Positions 1-5,460 of a DNA stretch of 8,640 bases are shown here, one piece after another. Within the stretch, counting starts at the first letter, position 1. The number at the start of each line of letters is the position of its first letter. Origin of the DNA: Alphaproteobacteria bacterium (GTDB lineage Bacteria > Pseudomonadota > Alphaproteobacteria > Rhizobiales > Beijerinckiaceae). Below the pieces are notes generated by a model. That model did not search any database. It saw nothing but the letters and a program-made list of their open reading frames with translations, and was not told the DNA's origin. The DNA lies in contig RFZR01000056.1 in NCBI GenBank assembly GCA_009920595.1, forward strand, positions 1 to 8,640, written 5' to 3'. The position numbers were made by a program, and so were the translations under genes.

Positions 1-347
1 ACTTCGATCAAAGTCGCTCCCATTTGCCTCAGCGTCGATTTCTTTTCTTCTGATTGAGTTTCGGGAATCACGATGACAGTTTTGAGACCCAAAGCATTGC
101 CGACGAGCGTCAGGCCGATGCCTGTATTCCCTGCTGTCCCTTCTACAATCGTGCCGCCCGGTTTCAACGTGCCGCGTTTAAGCGCATCCGAGATAATGCC
201 CAAGGCCGCCCGATCCTTGACTGAGCCGCCCGGATTCATGAACTCAGCTTTACCGAGAATCGTGCACCCCGTTGCCTCGGAAGCCCGTTTTAGGCGGATG
301 AGCGGCGTATTTCCGATGGTTTCGAGCAGAGTTTGGGCAATGGCCAT
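1..347 (-). CDS. cysK: Cysteine synthase A (O-acetylserine sulfhydrylase), N-terminal part, cut by window edge
   Basis: This PLP enzyme makes cysteine from O-acetylserine and sulfide in the cytoplasm, the last step of sulfur assimilation. The 115 visible residues carry the family landmarks in order: ETIGNTPLIRL at 9-19, NPGGSVKDRAA at 38-48 with the PLP-binding lysine at Lys44, and the substrate-binding loop EGTAGNTGIGL at 69-79, where Ala replaces the more usual Ser of TSGNTG. PETQSEEKK follows near 100. About two thirds of a normal 320-345 residue protein lies outside the window. The ATG at 347 is chosen because the TIGNTPL motif then falls about ten residues in, as in homologues; the ribosome binding site is weak (GAG just upstream). 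The gene is divergent from the chrR-like gene. A cystathionine beta-synthase is less likely because the N terminus starts directly at the catalytic fold. The identification is firm. Confidence 0.95.
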   Translation of the reverse strand, partial: MAIAQTLLETIGNTPLIRLKRASEATGCTILGKAEFMNPGGSVKDRAALGIISDALKRGTLKPGGTIVEGTAGNTGIGLTLVGNALGLKTVIVIPETQSEEKKSTLRQMGATLIE

Positions 348-381
348 GGGATCTCGGGGGGTAGGATGGATGTGTGAGGCG

Positions 382-400
382 TATCTGAAATTTACAGATA
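382..400. promoter_or_regulatory. Palindrome, possible repressor operator over the cysK -10 box
   Basis: TATCTG and CAGATA form a perfect 6-base inverted repeat around the 7-base AT-rich spacer AAATTTA. The centre lies about 44 bases upstream of the cysK start and the distal arm coincides with the candidate -10 box. That is where a repressor dimer would block transcription. I do not recognise the cognate regulator. Confidence 0.35.
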
Positions 401-423
401 GTGACGTTGAGGGAAAGCCGCAA
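395..423 (-). promoter_or_regulatory. Candidate sigma-70-type promoter for cysK
   Basis: On the minus strand, TTGCGG (423-418) is followed after 17 bases by TATCTG (400-395). Transcription would begin near 388 and leave a leader of about 40 bases before the ATG at 347. The -10 box is also one arm of the palindrome at 382-400. Both boxes match the consensus only partly, so this is a reading by eye. Confidence 0.4.
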
Positions 424-462
424 TCTTTCGACGCGGCGTCCGGTCACGTGTCAATTTCCTGC

Positions 463-478
463 GACAAATTGTATTGTC
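463..478. repeat. Short inverted repeat GACAA-N6-TTGTC
   Basis: A 5-base inverted repeat with a 6-base spacer overlaps a second small palindrome, ACAAATTGT (464-472). It sits 18 bases upstream of the -35 box of the candidate chrR promoter, where an activator could bind. The arms are short and AT-rich, so chance is a real possibility. Confidence 0.2.
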
Positions 479-487
479 AAAAAAAGA

Positions 488-510
488 AAAAGGGCGTGAT
501 CCGCTCTTTT
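488..510. other. Hairpin overlapping the chrR promoter
   Basis: AAAAGGGCG (488-496) pairs with CGCTCTTTT (502-510) around the loop TGATC, giving nine pairs including one G-U. A-rich sequence on one side and T-rich sequence on the other give it the look of a bidirectional terminator. It lies between divergent genes, where no terminator is expected, and its loop supplies most of the candidate -35 box. It could be a remnant from an earlier gene arrangement or a coincidence. Confidence 0.35.
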
Positions 511-526
511 GCTTTTCTCGTAATTC
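497..526 (+). promoter_or_regulatory. Candidate RpoE (ECF, singlet-oxygen type) promoter for chrR-SDR
   Basis: TGATCC at 497-502 is followed after exactly 18 bases by TAATTC at 521-526. From memory, the alphaproteobacterial RpoE promoter recognised in the RpoE-ChrR system has a TGATCC-like -35 and a TAA-type -10 with similar spacing. Transcription would start near 533, leaving a leader of about 25 bases before the chrR start. An A-rich tract (479-491) lies just upstream. The -35 falls in the loop of a hairpin (488-510) that could also be read as a terminator. Confidence 0.5.
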
Positions 527-560
527 CAGTAATTATTGAGCGGAGAACTGGGTTTTGGCG

Positions 561-1217
561 ATGAATGGGTTCAATTCTGAGCGGGAAGGTGCGTTAAACG
601 CCCTTTTGGCCGATTATGCGGCGGGTCATTTGAACCCGGCGCTTCACAGTTTGATTGCGGCCCATTTGGAAATGAAGCCGGATAATCGCTCTTTCGTCTC
701 CACACTTGAGGCGGCCCACGCCCGCGCGCTCGAAGATGAAGTGCCGGTCGACATTGCCAATCGCCAGGCGATTTTGGACCATGTCTTCTCTTATGGTGAT
801 CGCCAGGTTCCCGTAAAGCTGAAACGTAAAAACATGCTTTTGCCAGAAGCGCTTCATGCTTTTGTTGGCCGTGATTTGGATGATGTAAAATGGCGCAGCG
901 TGCTTCCGGGCCTCAAAGAGTTCCGGATATCCGATAAGGACGCCGAGACCGAAGCCTCGCTTCTCTGGATCCGTTCAGGACGTCGTATGCCCGCACACAC
1001 TCATGAAGGTTCTGAGGTCACGCTCGTTTTGAAGGGCGGGTTCTCGGACATTATGGGCCATTATGGTCGCGGTGATATTGCGATTGCCGATGGCGATGTC
1101 GACCACCGTCCGCGTGCCGATGATGATGGCGATTGTATTTGTTTTGCCGTGACCGATGCACCCGTGCGGTTGACCGGTTTCATCGGGCGTTTTCTGCAAC
1201 GTTTCTCAGGCCATTAA
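561..1217 (+). CDS. chrR: ChrR-like cupin anti-sigma factor
   Basis: ChrR binds and inactivates the ECF sigma factor RpoE in the cytoplasm and releases it under singlet oxygen. The 218-residue product matches the two-domain ChrR plan. The helical N-terminal part (about 1-85) includes LLADYAAG and AAHL. The cupin (about 95-210) has the metal ligands His146, His148, Glu152 and His182, the Cys192-Ile-Cys194 pair and the ending FLQRF. The HxxxCxxC zinc motif of the anti-sigma domain is replaced by His35-x3-Lys39-x2-Asn42, and the additional N-terminal His ligand of Rhodobacter ChrR is not evident. A ZAS-type zinc site is therefore probably absent. No sigma factor gene is adjacent. The start is either ATG at 561 or TTG at 555; GGAG at 542-545 is better spaced for the TTG. 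The SDR gene begins one base after the stop. Family assignment is good, but binding to RpoE is inferred. Confidence 0.85.
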   Translation: MNGFNSEREGALNALLADYAAGHLNPALHSLIAAHLEMKPDNRSFVSTLEAAHARALEDEVPVDIANRQAILDHVFSYGDRQVPVKLKRKNMLLPEALHAFVGRDLDDVKWRSVLPGLKEFRISDKDAETEASLLWIRSGRRMPAHTHEGSEVTLVLKGGFSDIMGHYGRGDIAIADGDVDHRPRADDDGDCICFAVTDAPVRLTGFIGRFLQRFSGH

Positions 1218-1218
1218 T

Positions 1219-2013
1219 ATGAGCGGGCTTTACCGCGCGCGGCCAGAAGACGGGCTTGCGTGGGTGACGGGCGCAAGTTCGGGTATTGGTCGTGGGACCG
1301 CCCTTGAATTGGCCCGCCGCGGCTTTCGTGTTTTAGCCACGGCTCGTTCAAAAGAAGCGCTTGATACGCTTGTTATAGAAGCCGCTGCACTCAAAGGCAG
1401 CATTATCGCGCGCACAGTCGATGTGACGGATGCGGCGTTACAAAAGCAAGTTATTGATGAGGTTGAAGCGTCGGAAGGGCCAATCATGTTGGCCTTTTTG
1501 AATGCGGGTATTTATTGGCCGATGCGCGCGCATCCTTTCGATGCTGCATCCTTCAAAAAAATCTTTGATGTGAATGTTGGCGGTGTCGTCAATGGTCTTG
1601 AAGTGATGTTTGATCGCATGGCCGCGCGTGGTCGCGGGCAAATCGCGATCAATGCCTCTGTTGCAGGCTATATCGGTTTGCCGCGCGCCGCTGCGTATTC
1701 TTCATCTAAAGCGGCATTGATCGTGATGGCTGAGAGTTTGAAAATCGAAACTGATGCGCTCGGCATCACTTTGCAGGTGGTTAATCCAGGCTTTGTCAAA
1801 ACACCTTTGACCGATAAAAATGATCACCCGATGCCGTTCTTGATGGAGCTTGATGACGCGTCACGCGTGATCTGTGACGGTTTTGCGCGCGGCGGTTTCG
1901 AGATCACATTCCCATGGCAATTGTCACGCATTTTGAAATTTTTGCGCCTCTTGCCTTACGAGACATATTTCTCGCTCATTCGCAAAGCGACGGGTTATCC
2001 GCCTAAGCGCTGA
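1219..2013 (+). CDS. Short-chain dehydrogenase/reductase (SDR), substrate unknown
   Basis: This 264-residue protein is a classical SDR, an NAD(P)-dependent oxidoreductase with a Rossmann fold. The cofactor motif TGASSGIG is at 17-24 and the NAG motif at 95-97. The catalytic tetrad is complete: Asn119, Ser147, Tyr160 and Lys164. NPGFVKTP follows at 189-196. Arg43 at the end of the second strand suggests NADPH preference. The C-terminal 30 residues, rich in Leu, Phe and Tyr, could form a membrane-associated surface. The ATG lies one base after the chrR stop, with CAGG at 1207-1210 as a ribosome binding site inside the chrR end, so co-transcription and translational coupling are likely. An SDR gene (RSP_1087, as I recall) is part of the RpoE regulon of R. 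sphaeroides, and this could be the counterpart. The substrate cannot be read from sequence; a lipid-derived carbonyl would fit the context. Confidence 0.9.
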   Translation: MSGLYRARPEDGLAWVTGASSGIGRGTALELARRGFRVLATARSKEALDTLVIEAAALKGSIIARTVDVTDAALQKQVIDEVEASEGPIMLAFLNAGIYWPMRAHPFDAASFKKIFDVNVGGVVNGLEVMFDRMAARGRGQIAINASVAGYIGLPRAAAYSSSKAALIVMAESLKIETDALGITLQVVNPGFVKTPLTDKNDHPMPFLMELDDASRVICDGFARGGFEITFPWQLSRILKFLRLLPYETYFSLIRKATGYPPKR

Positions 2014-3258
2014 TCATTTTGAATAAATGATTTGACGGACATCAATATTGCCTGTGCGGAATCCGGCTTCGCAATAAGCCAAATAATATTCCCACATTCT
2101 GCGGAAACGTTCATCAAAACCGAGCGGCATCAAATCGGGCCAAGCCGCACGGAAACGATCACGCCATTGCGCGAGGGTGTCGGCATAGTCGACGCCGAAG
2201 ATTCTTTCATGCTGGATCATCATGCCGACGCGTTCACCAAGTTGCTTCATAATGCCGGGCGAGGGCAGCATACCGCCCGGAAAAATATAGCGGCGAATGA
2301 AATCCATCTCGCGACGATAGGTCTGGAAGAAGCGATCCTGAATCGTGATCACTTGCAAACCGGCTTTACCGCCAGCCTTCAAGCGTTCGGAAAGTGTGTT
2401 GAAATAAACCGGCCAGAATTGTTCACCGACCGCTTCAAACATTTCGATTGAAGCGATCCGATCATAAAGACCGCGCTCATCGCGGTAATCTTGCAATTTG
2501 ATTTCGACTTTTTCATTTAGCCCCGCATTGAATATGCGTTTCTTTGCGTAGTCGAATTGTTCTTGCGAGATGGTCAGTCCCGTGACGCGGCACCCGATTT
2601 CTTTCGCGGCAAATTCAGCAAATCCCCCCCAACCGCAACCAATTTCTAAAACGGAATCATTGCTTCCGATTTTCGTTTCACGCGCGAGCGCTGCGTATTT
2701 TGCGGTTTGACCACTTTGTAAATCTTTCTCTGGCGTTTCAAACAGGGCCGACGAATAGGTCATCGTCGGATCAAGCCACTGTGTGTAAAACGCATTGCCC
2801 AAATCATAATGGGCATGAATGTTTCGCTTTGAGCCGGATTTCGTATTGCGATTGAGCCAATGACGGAACAATTGCCAATATCGAATGATGGCACGGCCTT
2901 CGAGCATCATGGAAATCAAATGATGATTGGCCGCGAAGAGTTGCAGAAAGACTGTGAGGTCTTTTGCTTCCCATTCACCACGTAAGAAGGATTCCGCAAC
3001 GCCGATATCGCCACCCGTCATCATCCGCTTTGCGAAGGCATAATCATGGATGATCATCTCGGCATCAGGGCCTTTTTGTGCGCCTTCGAAAACAAAGCCG
3101 CGACCATCAGGCAGGCGGAGCGTGAGGGAGCCGTATTCAATTCGGCTTGCGAGTTTCAAAGCTTGGCGTGCGATGAAGGGGAGTGTTGTTAAAACGCTCT
3201 CCAAAGTTTCGCGCGTTACTTTCACCGCCGGGGCGACATGATTGGCTGTATCAAGCAT
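2014..3258 (-). CDS. Cyclopropane-fatty-acid-synthase-family SAM methyltransferase (UfaM/CfaA-like)
   Basis: This 414-residue protein belongs to the cyclopropane fatty-acyl-phospholipid synthase family, which transfers a methyl group from SAM to the double bond of phospholipid acyl chains. Visible are HYDLGN at 150-155, MTYSSALF at 166-173, SAM motif I VLEIGCGWGG at 203-212, LQDYRDERGLYDRI near 255-268, MFEAVG at 273-278 and FGVDYADTL at 354-362. Measured against E. coli Cfa, Glu239 is kept (Glu275) and Tyr317 is kept (Tyr358). Cys139 becomes Ser170, and the His266-Thr-Ile step becomes Ile304-Thr-Ile. Loss of this Cys and His suggests that the product is a methylated alkene rather than a cyclopropane, as for R. 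sphaeroides UfaM (first called CfaA). It is last in the operon, 47 bases after the DUF1365 gene, with GGGAATGGGAATGCC before the ATG. The family is certain; the UfaM role is inferred. Confidence 0.92.
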   Translation of the reverse strand: MLDTANHVAPAVKVTRETLESVLTTLPFIARQALKLASRIEYGSLTLRLPDGRGFVFEGAQKGPDAEMIIHDYAFAKRMMTGGDIGVAESFLRGEWEAKDLTVFLQLFAANHHLISMMLEGRAIIRYWQLFRHWLNRNTKSGSKRNIHAHYDLGNAFYTQWLDPTMTYSSALFETPEKDLQSGQTAKYAALARETKIGSNDSVLEIGCGWGGFAEFAAKEIGCRVTGLTISQEQFDYAKKRIFNAGLNEKVEIKLQDYRDERGLYDRIASIEMFEAVGEQFWPVYFNTLSERLKAGGKAGLQVITIQDRFFQTYRREMDFIRRYIFPGGMLPSPGIMKQLGERVGMMIQHERIFGVDYADTLAQWRDRFRAAWPDLMPLGFDERFRRMWEYYLAYCEAGFRTGNIDVRQIIYSK

Positions 3259-3305
3259 GGCATTCCCATTCCCGTATCAAGAACAAGCCTTCGTGGGGCC
3301 TGCTC

Positions 3306-4121
3306 CTATTTGTCACTAATCACACTTGAGGGCGCAGGCGGGGTTGGGCGCGAGCGAAGACGCAGACCTTTCATCCAAAGCCTGAGCGCCTCAATATGAA
3401 TTCCAACGATGATTTTGATGGTGAGAAACGGGATCGTCAAGCAGAGCCGAAGGAGAGAGCGGGTCGAAAACCGTAAAAAATTCCCGTGAAAACTTGCCGC
3501 TAACACGGGTTGCTCTTGCTCGGTTACAAGGATCCGGACGCCAACGGTCTCATCGGGCGGGTGAATTCGAAAGCGATAGGCCATTTCAACCGGATTGAAG
3601 GGCGAAACGAAAAAGCGCTTGGGACTCTCTTGGCGGATGCCTGCCTCGGTCCGCTCGCCCGGCTTTAGCGGAGCAACATAGGTGTGATGCTCACCAAAAG
3701 TGTTGCGGACCTCATAGAGAAGGCCGACCAGTTGATCCTGATCATTATAGGCGAAATAGACGCTTAGCGGATCAAAGACATAGCCGAGAATTCTTGGATA
3801 GCAGAGAAGCAGAATTTTTCCTTCGCCAACGTCAAGGCCTGCGTCCTTAAAGAGCCGCCTTGCGTGAGCGGCGAGAGATGAGCCGTCCCGTGGGCCATGA
3901 TCGCGCTCGTAAACGCTCATCAGATTAAATTTGTTGACCGAGAAAAAGGGGCTCCGACGATTGATTTCATCGAATGCCTCGAGATCAATAAGAAGCGAGA
4001 AGACAGAATAAGAAAAGCGATGAGAGACCGGCTTCATGCGCTGATGCATGACGGTGCCGCGATAGAACGAGATCGGACCTAATTCGGAAGCGTCTTCTTT
4101 TTGATTTATGTTCTCGTTCAT
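3306..4121 (-). CDS. DUF1365 family protein, probable UfaO-like partner in furan fatty acid synthesis
   Basis: The 271-residue product has the full DUF1365 signature. YRGTVMHQRMKPVSHRF occupies 20-36 with His26, Arg28 and His34, GYVFDPLSVYFAY is at 113-125, EVRNTFGEHHTYV at 137-149 and FFVSPF at 170-175. The C-terminal 220-257 stretch is a basic, hydrophobic helix region that probably lies on the inner face of the membrane. No signal peptide is seen. The clustered His and Arg residues hint at an active or metal site, but no structure-based function is known to me from sequence alone. In R. sphaeroides the homologue is needed for full singlet-oxygen signalling. I recall it as UfaO, which puts an O2-derived oxygen into the furan ring, but I am unsure whether UfaO is this protein or the FAD protein. 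The ATG overlaps the upstream stop codon by four bases (ATGA), so translation is coupled. Family assignment is secure; function is inferred. Confidence 0.9.
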   Translation of the reverse strand: MNENINQKEDASELGPISFYRGTVMHQRMKPVSHRFSYSVFSLLIDLEAFDEINRRSPFFSVNKFNLMSVYERDHGPRDGSSLAAHARRLFKDAGLDVGEGKILLLCYPRILGYVFDPLSVYFAYNDQDQLVGLLYEVRNTFGEHHTYVAPLKPGERTEAGIRQESPKRFFVSPFNPVEMAYRFRIHPPDETVGVRILVTEQEQPVLAASFHGNFLRFSTRSLLRLCLTIPFLTIKIIVGIHIEALRLWMKGLRLRSRPTPPAPSSVISDK

Positions 4122-5419
4122 TCGGCAGCCGTTGCGAGACGAGGGCGCAGCGCCCAGTCCGGCAGGGCTCCGAAATGGGCCGCGACATCGAGACCTGACA
4201 TCAATCCGTCTTCATGAAATCCATATCGTGTCCATGCGCCTGCAAACCAACTCCGGTTTTTCCCTTGCAGACTTCCGAGCTTTGGCTGTGCTTCAATGGC
4301 GGCAGCGTCAAATTGCGGATGATCGTAAGTATAGATCCCGAAAACATTTTCATCGGCCGGAGGCGTTTGCGGATTCAATGTCACGAATACGGGTCGGTCG
4401 GAATCTAGGTTTTGGAGTTTATTCATCCAATAGGTCACGCAAAGATCATCGGAGAGACCTTTGCCTTGCAATACGTTCCAAGCCGCCCAAGCCCGTTTGC
4501 GTTTGGGCATGAAGCGTTGATCGCGATGGAGATAGACTTTGTTTGGCTTATAGGGGATCGCACCAAGTACCGCGCGTTCCTCAGCGGTTGCACCACCACC
4601 AAGAATTGAAAGCGTCTCATCCGTATGGGATGCGAAGATCACACCATCAAATGTCTCTTCTGTGCCATCGGATAAAGAGAGTCGTACAAAATCAGCGTGA
4701 CGTTCAACGGCTTTGACGCCAACACCCAAACGTAAGCGATCTTGAAAGGCCGCGATCATTTTTTTGACATAAGATCGGCTTCCCCCACGAACGGTTCGCC
4801 ATTCGGGAGCCACAAAACCGAGAAGATGATGGTTGTTAAAAAAGGCGATGAATGTCCGCGCCGGAAAATTCAACATCGCTTGTGTAGACATCGACCAGAT
4901 CGCGGCGCCCATCGGCAGCAAATAATCATTGCGAAATTTTTGTGAAAAGCGATTACGAACCAGATAATCGCCAAGCGACACATCATCGAGACGATTATCT
5001 TTCAAATCGGATAGAGCGGTACGATTGAATCGCAAAATTTCGAATAGCATTTTGAGATAGCCGGGCGAGAACAAATTCGAGCGTTGGGCGAACAGGCCTC
5101 CAACCGGATTTTTTGTGCGTCCACACCATTCGAAACGACCATGATCGGCAGAGAGAGAAAAACTCATATCGGAGAATTCAGTCTCAACACCGAGATGATC
5201 AAAAAGAGATGTGAGAAGGGGATAATTCACTTCATTATAAACAATGAAGCCCGTGTCGACCGATAATGTCTTGCCATCATAATCAATATCGACCGTCGCC
5301 GAATGACCCCCGGCACGTGCGTCTTTATCAAAGACTGTGATTTCATGTGACGTGCAGGTCGAGAGCGCATAGGCCGCCGCATTTCCCGCAATCCCGGTGC
5401 CGATCACGGCTAGCCGCAT
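4118..5419 (-). CDS. FAD-dependent oxidoreductase of the flavin amine oxidase/desaturase type (possible UfaD)
   Basis: This 433-residue flavoprotein has the dinucleotide fold at its N terminus: GTGIAGN at 7-13 (Gly7, Gly9, Gly12), then VFDKDARAGGHSATV at 29-43 with acidic Asp31 and the Gly-Gly-His of the NAD(P)/FAD-binding amine oxidase clan. DTGFIVYN is at 55-62 and WRTVRGGSRSYV at 207-218. The closing FAD segment WFAGAWTRYGFHEDGLMSG is at 391-409. The fold resembles phytoene desaturases and amine oxidases, so dehydrogenation of an acyl chain is plausible. In R. sphaeroides the protein paired with DUF1365 is required for furan fatty acid formation, and I would match this one to desaturase UfaD, with moderate certainty. 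The start MRLAVIG at 5419 follows GGGG in the leader and matches the family. An ATG at 5455 would add 12 unconserved residues and leave only 5 bases after the photolyase stop. The gene end overlaps the DUF1365 start by four bases. Confidence 0.88.
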   Translation of the reverse strand: MRLAVIGTGIAGNAAAYALSTCTSHEITVFDKDARAGGHSATVDIDYDGKTLSVDTGFIVYNEVNYPLLTSLFDHLGVETEFSDMSFSLSADHGRFEWCGRTKNPVGGLFAQRSNLFSPGYLKMLFEILRFNRTALSDLKDNRLDDVSLGDYLVRNRFSQKFRNDYLLPMGAAIWSMSTQAMLNFPARTFIAFFNNHHLLGFVAPEWRTVRGGSRSYVKKMIAAFQDRLRLGVGVKAVERHADFVRLSLSDGTEETFDGVIFASHTDETLSILGGGATAEERAVLGAIPYKPNKVYLHRDQRFMPKRKRAWAAWNVLQGKGLSDDLCVTYWMNKLQNLDSDRPVFVTLNPQTPPADENVFGIYTYDHPQFDAAAIEAQPKLGSLQGKNRSWFAGAWTRYGFHEDGLMSGLDVAAHFGALPDWALRPRLATAAE

Positions 5420-5460
5420 TTTATCCCCGCTTCGTGTGCGTAATGACTTCATCATGGGCT

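Noticed and set aside
73..564. Plus-strand open frame of 163 codons
   Set aside because: It lies antisense to the clear cysK reading frame and runs across the divergent promoter region. Its product has no recognisable motif.
2032..2451. Plus-strand open frame of 139 codons
   Set aside because: It is antisense to the end of the methyltransferase gene, which has strong family motifs; no domain or ribosome binding site supports it.
2014..3258. Label as ordinary cyclopropane fatty acid synthase (cfa)
   Set aside because: The Cys and His associated with cyclopropane formation are Ser and Ile, and the neighbours point to methylated or furan fatty acid synthesis.
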